Positions 1-6,846 of a stretch of 14,427 nucleotides of DNA are shown here, piece after piece; position 1 is the first letter of the stretch, and every line of letters begins with the position of its first letter. Made by a program: the position numbers and the translations under genes. The DNA comes from Spirochaeta sp. Its GTDB lineage: Bacteria > Spirochaetota > Spirochaetia > DSM-27196 > Alkalispirochaetaceae. The stretch covers positions 1 through 14,427 of the forward strand of contig SKHA01000303.1 in NCBI GenBank assembly GCA_007117185.1. Direction: 5' to 3'. The notes under the pieces were generated by a model that worked only from the letters and a program-made list of their open reading frames with translations, was not told the origin of the DNA and did no database searches.

Positions 1-68
1 CTTGAACCCTTACGCCCGAAGGCACTAGATCCTAAGTCTAGCGCGTCTACCAATTCCGCCACTCTCGC
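1..68 (-). tRNA. tRNA-Leu (anticodon TAG), 3' end cut by window edge
   Basis: Read on the minus strand, the 5' acceptor strand GCGAGAG (68 to 62) is followed by the D-arm TGGCGGAATTGGTAGACGCG, which is typical of leucine tRNAs. The anticodon stem CTAGA/TCTAG encloses the loop CTTAGGA, giving anticodon TAG. A long variable arm (TGCCTTCGGGCGT) and the start of the T-arm (GGTTCAAG) follow, marking it as a class II tRNA. The 3' acceptor strand lies beyond position 1. It is the last visible member of a four-gene tRNA cluster and probably shares the transcript that starts upstream of tRNA-His. Confidence 0.95.
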
Positions 69-95
69 GCGTATCGGGCTTGTTCTCACCCTTTC

Positions 96-168
96 TGAGC
101 CGTGAAGGGTTCGAACCTTCGACCCGCAGATTAAGAGTCTGCTGCTCTACCAGCTGAGCTAACGGCCC
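96..168 (-). tRNA. tRNA-Lys (anticodon CTT)
   Basis: The acceptor GGGCCGT (168 to 162) pairs with ACGGCTC (103 to 97), with one G-U pair, and the discriminator is A at 96. The anticodon stem GCAGA/TCTGC encloses the loop CTCTTAA, giving anticodon CTT. The T-arm has GGTTCGAACCC. No CCA is encoded (the next bases read GAA), so the CCA end must be added enzymatically. This is the third gene of the His-Arg-Lys-Leu cluster, 12 nt after tRNA-Arg. Confidence 0.97.
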
Positions 169-180
169 ACGATAATTCTG

Positions 181-255
181 TACGCCCGGCAGGATTCGAA
201 CCTGCGACCTGCGGATTCGAAGTCCGACGCTCTATCCAGGCTGAGCTACGGGCGC
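181..255 (-). tRNA. tRNA-Arg (anticodon TCG)
   Basis: The acceptor GCGCCCG (255 to 249) pairs with CGGGCGT (188 to 182), and the discriminator is A at 181. The D-arm reads TAGCTCAGCCTGGATAGAGC, and the anticodon loop CTTCGAA sits between CGGA and TCCG, giving TCG, read as arginine CGN. The T-arm has CAGGTTCGAATCCTG. CCA is not encoded (the next bases read CAG). It follows tRNA-His by 8 nt. Confidence 0.97.
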
Positions 256-263
256 TCGTGCAG

Positions 264-336
264 GGTGGATGACGGGACTTGAACCCGCAACAACCAGAAC
301 CACAATCTGGTGCTCTACCATTGAACTACATCCACC
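264..336 (-). tRNA. tRNA-His (anticodon GTG)
   Basis: Read on the minus strand, GTGGATG pairs with CATCCAC (271 to 265). An extra 5' G at 336 faces C73 at 264, the G(-1):C73 pair that identifies histidine tRNAs. The anticodon stem CCAGA/TCTGG encloses TTGTGGT, giving anticodon GTG. The T-arm has CGGGTTCAAGTCCCG. CCA is not encoded. It is the first gene of the tRNA cluster and begins about 14 nt downstream of a strong promoter. Confidence 0.97.
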
Positions 337-350
337 GCAAGTGCCCGTGG

Positions 351-380
351 GTTATAACGCGTTTGGCAGGGATTTGTCAA
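351..380 (-). promoter_or_regulatory. Sigma70-type promoter of the tRNA cluster
   Basis: On the minus strand a perfect -35 TTGACA (380 to 375) is followed after 18 nt by the -10 TATAAC (356 to 351; 5 of 6 matches to consensus). The likely start, around 344-347, would leave a leader of about 10 nt before tRNA-His. The bases just after the -10 (CCACGGGC) are GC-rich, as in the discriminators of many stringently controlled stable-RNA promoters. Stringent control here is inference. The -35 box contains the TGA stop codon of rarA (379 to 377), so the promoter overlaps the upstream coding sequence. Confidence 0.8.
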
Positions 381-2545
381 GCAGGGCAGAGGGTGGTGAT
401 GCAGTAGAGTCTCGTCCAGGAGATCTCTCCGGCGGTGCGGAGGGTGGCCGTTTTCCTGATGGCATCGCTGATTTCACCTCCGCAATGGCGCAGAATCGCT
501 CCGCCGTATGGGGTTTCCGGGTCGAGCCAATCGGCGAGGATCGTCGGATTGACCCGCCGGAGAAACGTCACGTCGATTGTAGTTGTTCTACCCGTCCAGT
601 GTTCCTGTTGCCCGGTCCAGCGCGGTTGGAGTTCCTGCAGGTATTCCGCCTCTGCGGCGACCAGACAGGTCTTTAGTTCCTCCGGGAGGGAGATCAGTTC
701 CGAGGGTCTCGACCCTTCCCGGGGATCAACCTCCACCACCGAGAGCGTTCCCGTCCGGACGAGGAGTTTTCTCAGCGCTGAAAGGGTGGGGAGGGGCGCC
801 GCCGGTCCGGCATGGGCCGTATCCGGGCGCAGGATGATCCACTCGAATGGACCCGGATGTGTCTCTGCGCCGGGCGGAGGGACAGTGTCGCCGGGGGTAA
901 GGAACACCTGCGGCGCTTCCACCCCGCTCAGTGGGGAGCGCGACAGAGTGCGCTGAATCTGTTCATACTCTTCACCGTCTGTGCACCACACGGCCACCAG
1001 ACCCGCCGGAACCGTTTCGATCAGGTCCCACACAAACAGCTGCAGCGGTGCGCCACGCAGCAGGATCCGGTCAGTGGGCAACGGCGTGCGCGAGGGGATT
1101 CCCGGTTGCACCGCCCGGCGAAGTTCCCGCATCTGTTCCAGCGTCGCGGCATCGTTTCGCAGCAGCCATCGCTGGTGTCGCGTCTGTTCAGGCCCTGTGG
1201 CCCCGACGGTACGCTCCAGTTCCTTCTCCACAGCCTGCAGCTGACGTCTGCGGTCCTCCAGGATCGAACGCCGGCTTCCCTCCCAGCCCAGCTCGCCGGC
1301 GTTGTAGAAGAGTGTTCCCTGTATCGCCTCCGGCAGATACTGTTGCGCAACCCAGTGCTCCTTAAACGCGTGGGGGTACTGGTAGTTCTGCCCGTGTCCC
1401 AGGGCAGCACCGTCCCGGGACGGGTCTTTCAGGTGGTCCGGAACCCCGTCGCTCCGGATGCTTTGTACCGCCTTGAGGGCATCGAAGTAGCCCAGCAGAG
1501 AGTTCGACTTCTCTGCGGCGGCGCAGTAGAGAGTCGCTTCTGCCAGGTGAAACTGGCCTTCCGGCATGCCGACCCGATCGTAGGCGCTGGCACACGCGCC
1601 AACTACCGTCACAGCCTGGGGGTCTGCCAGCCCCACGTCCTCCGCTGCGAGGATCAGTAAACGCCGCAGGATGTATCGCGGATCCTCTCCTGACGTGACC
1701 ATCCGGGCCAGCCAGTACAGCGCCGCATCAGGATCGGAGCCGCGAACGGATTTTATGAACGCCGAGATCGTATCAAAATGGTAGTCTCCGTCTTTATCGT
1801 AGAGCACCGCCCGACGCTGAATGCTGTCCTCTGCCACCTCCAGGGTTACCAGGATCGGGGTATCCTCCGGCGGGGGAAATCCTTCGGGGTTGGTCTCCAC
1901 GGCCAGTTCCAGGGCGTTCAGCAGCGTTCGGGCGTCTCCTGAAGCTGTCTGAACCAGGTGGGCCCGGGCGTCAGCGGTCACCGTCACTGCGTACCGGCCA
2001 TAGCCGCGTTCCCGGTCGGCCAGGACGGCGTCGATGACCCGCTCCAGATCGTCCTTGTTCAGTGGTTCCAGCAGGAAGACCCGGCTTCTGGACAGGAGCG
2101 CTCCGTTCACCTCAAACCAGGGGTTTTCCGTAGTAGCCCCCACCAGAATGACCAGACCCTCCTCAACCCATGGCAGCAGGGCATCCTGCTGGCTCTTGTT
2201 CCAGCGGTGCACCTCGTCCACGAAGAGAATGGTCCGGCGATTGGTCCGATTATTGTACTCCCGGGCCTGCTCGATAGCATCGCGAATGTTCTTGACCCCG
2301 CTGAGTACGGCGTTGATGGAGATGAACTGACTGCGGGTGCCCTCGGCGATGATTCTGGCCAGAGTGGTTTTGCCCGTCCCGGGAGGGCCGGAGAGAATCA
2401 GCGAACTCAGCTGGTCCGCCTGGATCGCGCGGCGCAGGAGTCGCCCGGGTCCGATTATCCGATCCTGTCCAAAAAACTGTTCCAGAGTTCGCGGACGCAT
2501 CCGCGCCGCCAGGGGTTGGCGGGCGGAATCGAAGAGGGTATCCAT
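377..2545 (-). CDS. rarA: RarA/MgsA-type AAA+ ATPase fused to a methyltransferase-like domain
   Basis: A DNA-acting AAA+ ATPase of the RarA/MgsA/WRNIP1 family, which acts at stalled or gapped replication forks with single-stranded-DNA-binding protein and the recombination machinery. Counting from the GTG at 2548, visible motifs are Walker A GPPGTGKT (~54-61), Walker B LFVDEVHR (~108-115), sensor 1 GATTENP (~137-143), LLSRSRVF with the likely arginine finger (~151-158), sensor 2 GDARTLLNALE (~204-214), and the helical MgsA C-terminal region (~255-425), which includes DPSRDGAALGHGQNYQYPHA. Typical RarA ends near 440 residues. Here ~280 more follow: a charged helix, then a Rossmann-like region (~490-720) with FEWIILRPDT and GTLSVVEVDPREGSR, resembling the C-terminal domain of cyanobacterial RarA fusion proteins, but I see no glycine-rich SAM loop. 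Start: ATG at 2545 shares one base with the upstream stop (TGATG); GTG at 2548 is the alternative. Confidence 0.93.
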   Translation of the reverse strand: MDTLFDSARQPLAARMRPRTLEQFFGQDRIIGPGRLLRRAIQADQLSSLILSGPPGTGKTTLARIIAEGTRSQFISINAVLSGVKNIRDAIEQAREYNNRTNRRTILFVDEVHRWNKSQQDALLPWVEEGLVILVGATTENPWFEVNGALLSRSRVFLLEPLNKDDLERVIDAVLADRERGYGRYAVTVTADARAHLVQTASGDARTLLNALELAVETNPEGFPPPEDTPILVTLEVAEDSIQRRAVLYDKDGDYHFDTISAFIKSVRGSDPDAALYWLARMVTSGEDPRYILRRLLILAAEDVGLADPQAVTVVGACASAYDRVGMPEGQFHLAEATLYCAAAEKSNSLLGYFDALKAVQSIRSDGVPDHLKDPSRDGAALGHGQNYQYPHAFKEHWVAQQYLPEAIQGTLFYNAGELGWEGSRRSILEDRRRQLQAVEKELERTVGATGPEQTRHQRWLLRNDAATLEQMRELRRAVQPGIPSRTPLPTDRILLRGAPLQLFVWDLIETVPAGLVAVWCTDGEEYEQIQRTLSRSPLSGVEAPQVFLTPGDTVPPPGAETHPGPFEWIILRPDTAHAGPAAPLPTLSALRKLLVRTGTLSVVEVDPREGSRPSELISLPEELKTCLVAAEAEYLQELQPRWTGQQEHWTGRTTTIDVTFLRRVNPTILADWLDPETPYGGAILRHCGGEISDAIRKTATLRTAGEISWTRLYCITTLCPA

Positions 2546-3678
2546 CACCGGGTCTGCGCGAAGAGATCCTCAACAGAGCCCCGTTTTTTCTCCATCTCTT
2601 CCTTTTCGGTGACGAGCTGGGCGTCGTCACCCTGCAATTTCTCCAGGCGTTGCTGCAGCACCTGGATTTCCGCGGTGACGGATTGCTGCTCCCGGCGGCA
2701 CGCTTTCAGGAGTGCTTCTTTTTCCTCAACGGCCAGCCCCGCCTCAAGACGTATCCGCAGGTCTTCCAGCGCGACGATTTTCCTGCGTCGTTCCTTGAGA
2801 CGCTTCATCTGGTCTTCAGGTTTGCCGTGTTTCTTCTCTTCCAGGAGGCCGCCGATCTCTACCAGGACGCCGTTGGTCTTCTCCCTGGCGGAACGCACCT
2901 CCGTTTCCTGATCCTGGCGGGCACGATTGAGGCGATTTCCTCGGGAGATGCGGTTGAACTCCTCCAGGAGGGCTCCGGATTCTCCGGTCAGCGCCTGCAG
3001 TTCCTCGTCGATTCCGTGAGCGCCGGAACGGGCATCCCGCAGTGGCTGGGAGACCCGGCTCAGCTCGTTGTCGTCCACCACCTCAAGAAAGTCTCCTTCC
3101 GCCAGCTGTTGTCCGGCGCTGCGCAGCATTCCTGGAAGCCTGCTCTCCCGGACGGAGCGGCGTCCTTTCAGGAGGATGGTACGCCCCATAGTGCCCACCC
3201 GGGAAAGGACGTTGCTGCCGGTCTGGCCGTTTTCGCCACTGCTGCGGCGCAGCCGGACCTCGATCTCCCTGATCTGATCCTGGTAGCGGGCCAGGTCTTC
3301 AAAGACCAGGGAGTAGCGACTGTCAACCATGGGGTGTTCCCGGAAGAGGCGGAACGCCACCGCTCCGATTTGTTCGTATACCGGTTCCAATCCGCGAAAG
3401 AGGTTGTCCCGCTCTTTCTGCAGCTCCCTCATTCGCTGCTTGATTTCTTCCTGCCGGCGGTCAATCTCCTCCATTCGGGAGATATCACCGGTGATGCGGG
3501 CAATCTCGTCTGAGAGGCCCTGATAGCGCTGCATCAGCGGGGCTGCCTCTGCCGGCAGTTCTTCCGGACTCTGTTCCACAGCCCACATGCCGATCTCACG
3601 AAGCTGTTCCGTTACCGCATCGGCGGCCAGTTCCCTGGCGGTCTCATTTCGTTTCAGTTCAGTTTTATACTCATTCAT
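2545..3678 (-). CDS. Coiled-coil protein of unknown function
   Basis: I do not recognise this 377-residue protein. It has no signal peptide and no membrane segment, so it is probably cytoplasmic. It is very rich in Glu, Arg, Lys, Gln and Leu, and heptad-like helices cover roughly residues 50-95 and 220-370. A less helical central part (~148-215) contains a Gly/Ser/Arg-rich stretch, then FLEVVDDNEL. No Walker A or other catalytic motif is visible. The ATG at 3678 is preceded by AAAGG with a 7-nt spacer. The stop TGA overlaps the start of rarA, suggesting translational coupling. A structural or scaffolding role, perhaps linked to RarA, is possible from context only. Coiled-coil composition makes remote similarity searches unreliable. 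Confidence 0.85.
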   Translation of the reverse strand: MNEYKTELKRNETARELAADAVTEQLREIGMWAVEQSPEELPAEAAPLMQRYQGLSDEIARITGDISRMEEIDRRQEEIKQRMRELQKERDNLFRGLEPVYEQIGAVAFRLFREHPMVDSRYSLVFEDLARYQDQIREIEVRLRRSSGENGQTGSNVLSRVGTMGRTILLKGRRSVRESRLPGMLRSAGQQLAEGDFLEVVDDNELSRVSQPLRDARSGAHGIDEELQALTGESGALLEEFNRISRGNRLNRARQDQETEVRSAREKTNGVLVEIGGLLEEKKHGKPEDQMKRLKERRRKIVALEDLRIRLEAGLAVEEKEALLKACRREQQSVTAEIQVLQQRLEKLQGDDAQLVTEKEEMEKKRGSVEDLFAQTR

Positions 3679-3692
3679 CGGTAAACCTTTCG

Positions 3693-4196
3693 TTACTCCC
3701 TGGTGTCTCCGGAGATGAAGGGGCGTAACTCCTTCAGCCCCTTCAGTCGGGTACAGAACACGTTCCAGTGTCCCTCCTGATAATGGCCCCGTTCCTTGAG
3801 GATATCACGGAGAACCGCAACGTTGGTATGGATAACTCCATTTCGGACGAAGCTCTCAGGGATCAGCAGATTCAACGTTGTTCTGGACCCCTCACGTATC
3901 AGATCGTTCAAACGTAATACCATCGATTCCGGAACGGGGTCCTCGAAATCCCCGGCGGAGATTCTCCGCCGCTCTTCATCCAGTTCAGGGTGTGCCCGCA
4001 GCCAGAGAATATCCGGAAAATAGACCTGCGACTGCCGCCACCAGGATTGCGGCGCTTTCACTGAGAGAGAGAGGGTGGTGGCCCAGTCCCGGGGAATCAC
4101 CTCTCTGCGACCGGAATGAAGCGCGACCACCTGAGCCAGAATGGTGTCTCCTTCGGGGGGCGCCGGTGAGTTTGCCAGGGTTACTGTCATGACCAT
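3693..4196 (-). CDS. Hypothetical protein, 167 residues
   Basis: An unrecognised, probably soluble protein with no signal peptide or membrane helix. It is rich in Trp and Arg in its first half (SWWRQSQVYFPDILWLRAHP), which is followed by an acidic/charged linker. The second half contains alternating hydrophobic stretches (TTLNLLIPESFVRN, VIHTNVAVLRDILKERGHY) that look like a small alpha/beta domain. The ATG at 4196 is chosen because GAGG lies 11 nt upstream; a second in-frame ATG follows two codons later. It lies 16 nt after the LON-domain gene and 14 nt before the coiled-coil gene, so it is probably in the same transcript. No function can be assigned. Confidence 0.8.
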   Translation of the reverse strand: MVMTVTLANSPAPPEGDTILAQVVALHSGRREVIPRDWATTLSLSVKAPQSWWRQSQVYFPDILWLRAHPELDEERRRISAGDFEDPVPESMVLRLNDLIREGSRTTLNLLIPESFVRNGVIHTNVAVLRDILKERGHYQEGHWNVFCTRLKGLKELRPFISGDTRE

Positions 4197-4212
4197 GGTG
4201 TTTTGATCCTCA

Positions 4213-4860
4213 TCAATTAAATATATGGTCGATATTTTCGTTATCGTCTTTGCCGAGGATTTCCCGGATCCTGGCGGTCATCTCACGGCGGTGGCTGCTC
4301 TCGCTGAGGGACCGTGCCGCCAGGCGCAACCGCTCCGCCGAGGATCGCATCTCCAGGAGCTTCTGTTTCTCTTCTATGCTGAAGACGTCGGTGGTTGCCA
4401 GCAGAAACGACAGCTCTTCTGTTTCCAGCGAGCCAAGGAACTCGTCGTCCACGTTGTACCCGGCAGCGCGGGCAAATCCTTTCAGGCTCGCCACGGCGTC
4501 TTCACGGAGAGTCTTCATTGTGTTCTCGGGGGTATTGTTTTCCGGAACGTCCTTGAAGAGCTCGATATCGCCCTCCAGATACGCCTTTTCCTCGTACATA
4601 TGCCGGACCTTGAACCGTTCGGTACCCACGGTGAGGATATCCTTCCGACCGTCGTCGTAGCTGTTGATGACGCTCTCGATGCGGGCCAGGCATCCCACGG
4701 TCTGTACTTTTGTTCCGGTATGCAAGAGAACGCCAAAGGCGCTATCACGATCGATGCACTCCTGAACCATCAGACGGTATCGTTCCTCGAAAATGTGCAG
4801 TGGCAGGGGCATCCGGGGCAGGAGAACAAGGCCCAACGGAAACAGGGGTACGCGTTCCAT
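4213..4860 (-). CDS. LON N-terminal (substrate-binding) domain protein, no protease
   Basis: A 215-residue stand-alone LON-SB (PUA-like) domain protein. The opening residues PLFPLGLVLLPRMPLPLHIF, then EERYRLMV, match the start of the Lon N-terminal domain. Further typical elements are AFGVLL (~41), GCLARIESV (~56-64), DGRKDILTVGTERFKV (~70-85) and a helical C-terminal bundle (~115-205) with FSIEEKQKLLEM. There is no AAA+ or Ser-Lys protease domain, so it may bind substrates or act as an adaptor, as proposed for other short Lon-N proteins; its target is unknown. The start is uncertain. ATG at 4860 places the conserved motif at the N-terminus but has no good ribosome site. GTG at 4899, overlapping the ABC-F stop by 8 nt with GGAAGAG just upstream, would add 13 residues. 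Confidence 0.88.
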   Translation of the reverse strand: MERVPLFPLGLVLLPRMPLPLHIFEERYRLMVQECIDRDSAFGVLLHTGTKVQTVGCLARIESVINSYDDGRKDILTVGTERFKVRHMYEEKAYLEGDIELFKDVPENNTPENTMKTLREDAVASLKGFARAAGYNVDDEFLGSLETEELSFLLATTDVFSIEEKQKLLEMRSSAERLRLAARSLSESSHRREMTARIREILGKDDNENIDHIFN

Positions 4861-4891
4861 GGGTGTAAAGTACTGCTGCTCCGTGGCAGGA

Positions 4892-6832
4892 TCAATCACC
4901 AATCTCTTCCAGGCGGGCTGAGACGTTTTCCCACTGTTCATGGAGCCGCTCCTGCTCCTTCTCGCTCTGCTGCAGTTCCCCCTGAAGTCGGGTGATTTCC
5001 GCCACGTCGGTGTAGACATCTTCCCGGGACATGCGCTGCTGGATACGGGAATGACGCTCCTCTTCCTGTTCTATCTGCAGCAGCAGTTCCTGCTCTTCCC
5101 GTTCCAGCTTGCGCATTTCCTGTTTGAGGGCTTTCTGTTCGCGGTAGGAGCCGGCAGCCTGGTCCTGCAGGGCGGATCGTACAACCGAGGCCGTTGCGGC
5201 AGGCTGATAGAAGACCTGCCCGATGGCACTCTTCTCGAACTCCCGATAGGGTCCGGGGTACAGTTGCCACTTCTGCGGGGGAACACCCTCTCCGGTCTCC
5301 GCCCACAGCGCCAGGACGTCGGTAGCCACGGCGTGGAGAAAGAATCGATCGTGAGAAACCATCACAACGGTCCCGGAGTACTGTCTGAGGGCGTCCGACA
5401 ATACCCTCTGGCTGGTGATATCCAGGTGGTTGGTCGGTTCGTCCAGGACCAGCAGGTTGACCGGTCTGACCAGCAGCCCGGCCATGGCCAGGCGGCTGCG
5501 TTCCCCTCCGCTGAGCACTTCAAGGGGCTTTTCGACGGCATCTCCACTGAACAGGAACGCTCCCAGGATATCCCTGATTCTCGGCAGGGTCTCCTTCGAC
5601 GCCAGGTGCTCCAGATAGGTTCGGACGGTTTCCCCCGTCGGTAGCTGCTCCGGACTCTCCTGGGCGAAGTACGCTGGCAGCACCCCCGTTCCCAGGCGCA
5701 GGGAGCCGCTGTCCGGCTGGTCAACTGCAGCGAGAATCCGCAGGAGAGTCGATTTTCCGGCGCCGTTACGGCCGGCTACGGCCAGACGCTGTCCGCGATT
5801 GAGGGTGAAAGAGAGTCCGTTCAACACAAGGTTGTCTCCGTAGCGGCGGCAGAGATCCTGCAGCTCCACGACGATGTCTCCAGAACGGGGCGCCGGAGGA
5901 AGGGAGATTGTCACCGGGCGCAGATGTTCCGGGATGGAGATTCTTTCGATCCGTTCCAGCTGCTTTACCCGGCTTTGTACCTGGGTGGCGCGATTCGCCT
6001 GGGCCCGGAAGCGACGAATGAACTCTTCCTGCCGGGCTATTTCCCGTTGCTGTTCCTCCCATGCAACCACCAGTTGGGCAAGCTCCTCTTCCCGCTTTCT
6101 TTCGTAGGCGGTGTAGTTTCCCTTGTAACGACGAATCGTTCCCTGAAAGAGCTCGAGTACTTCCTGTATCGTCTCATCCAGGAACGCCCTGTCGTGGGAG
6201 ACCAGGATAAAGCTGCCGGAAAATCTCTTCAGGAAATCCGCAAGCCAGGACCGGGCCTCACTGTCCAGATAGTTGGTAGGCTCATCCAGCAGCAGGACGT
6301 CCGGCCGGGTGAGCAGGGTTCGTGCCAGAGCACCCCGCATGCGCCAGCCGCCGCTGAACTCCCGCAGATACCGCTTCTCGTCGCCAGCTGCAAACCCCAG
6401 ACCATGCAGGGTCCGGTTGATCTCGACGTGCCGATGGTGATAACCGCTGACCTCCAGCCGGGTATCCAGATCTGCAAGTTCCGCCAGCGCGCTGGTGTTG
6501 TGCGGGTCCAGGGTGAGCCGATCGGCAGCGGCCTGCCGTGCCTCTGCCAGAGCCCGTTCGCGACGAAATCCGTCCTCACAGAACTGGTGGAGAGTGGTCT
6601 CCGGGGGGATCTCCTGGCGCTGCGGCAGGTATGCCAGGGTGCGTCCCTTCGCCAGAAACGCCTCACCGGAATCCGGTGACGCTTCGCCGGCGAGGATTTT
6701 GAGCAGGGTTGTCTTGCCGGACCCGTTTGCCCCGACCAGTCCGGCCCGGGACCCGTCATGGATTGTCAGGGAGACATTCTCAAGAACGGGTTGGCCTCCA
6801 AAACCGAGGGTCAGCGATCGAGTTGAGAGCAT
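4892..6832 (-). CDS. ABC-F family ATPase (YheS/YdiF-like)
   Basis: A soluble protein with two ATP-binding cassettes and no membrane domain, the hallmark of ABC-F factors that act on the ribosome. Cassette 1 has Walker A GANGSGKT (~34-41), signature FSGGWRMR (~159-166), Walker B VLLLDEPTNYLD (~179-190) and switch His ~213. The inter-domain linker (~235-300) is charged and helical and corresponds to the tRNA-contacting P-site motif. Cassette 2 has GRNGAGKS (~354-361), LSGGERSR (~440-447), LLVLDEPTNHLD (~460-471) and His ~494. A C-terminal coiled coil (~560-646) and the length of 646 residues fit the YheS/YdiF/Uup-like group; GGWRMR in cassette 1 favours YheS/YdiF. It may relieve ribosome stalling, but a resistance role cannot be told from sequence. 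Both active sites look intact. It starts 14 nt after the lipoprotein gene. Confidence 0.95.
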   Translation of the reverse strand: MLSTRSLTLGFGGQPVLENVSLTIHDGSRAGLVGANGSGKTTLLKILAGEASPDSGEAFLAKGRTLAYLPQRQEIPPETTLHQFCEDGFRRERALAEARQAAADRLTLDPHNTSALAELADLDTRLEVSGYHHRHVEINRTLHGLGFAAGDEKRYLREFSGGWRMRGALARTLLTRPDVLLLDEPTNYLDSEARSWLADFLKRFSGSFILVSHDRAFLDETIQEVLELFQGTIRRYKGNYTAYERKREEELAQLVVAWEEQQREIARQEEFIRRFRAQANRATQVQSRVKQLERIERISIPEHLRPVTISLPPAPRSGDIVVELQDLCRRYGDNLVLNGLSFTLNRGQRLAVAGRNGAGKSTLLRILAAVDQPDSGSLRLGTGVLPAYFAQESPEQLPTGETVRTYLEHLASKETLPRIRDILGAFLFSGDAVEKPLEVLSGGERSRLAMAGLLVRPVNLLVLDEPTNHLDITSQRVLSDALRQYSGTVVMVSHDRFFLHAVATDVLALWAETGEGVPPQKWQLYPGPYREFEKSAIGQVFYQPAATASVVRSALQDQAAGSYREQKALKQEMRKLEREEQELLLQIEQEEERHSRIQQRMSREDVYTDVAEITRLQGELQQSEKEQERLHEQWENVSARLEEIGD

Positions 6833-6846
6833 AACAGCTGGAGGGG

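Noticed and set aside
337..376. Intrinsic terminator between rarA and the tRNA genes
   Set aside because: No GC-rich hairpin followed by T residues on the minus strand; this spacer holds only the tRNA promoter elements.
812..1660. Plus-strand open frame of 282 codons within rarA
   Set aside because: It is antisense to the RarA C-terminal part and shows no domain. The minus-strand frame is continuous and matches RarA.
4220..4225. TATATT as a -10 box for the 167-residue gene
   Set aside because: No acceptable -35 at the right distance; the AT-rich stretch is explained by the Asn/Ile/Phe codons ending the LON-domain gene.
4861..5019. N-terminal extension of the LON-domain frame into the ABC-F gene
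   Set aside because: The extra residues are Arg/Ser-rich, low complexity and a shadow of the ABC-F C-terminal coiled coil. The conserved domain starts at the ATG at 4860; only the GTG at 4899 remains a reasonable alternative.
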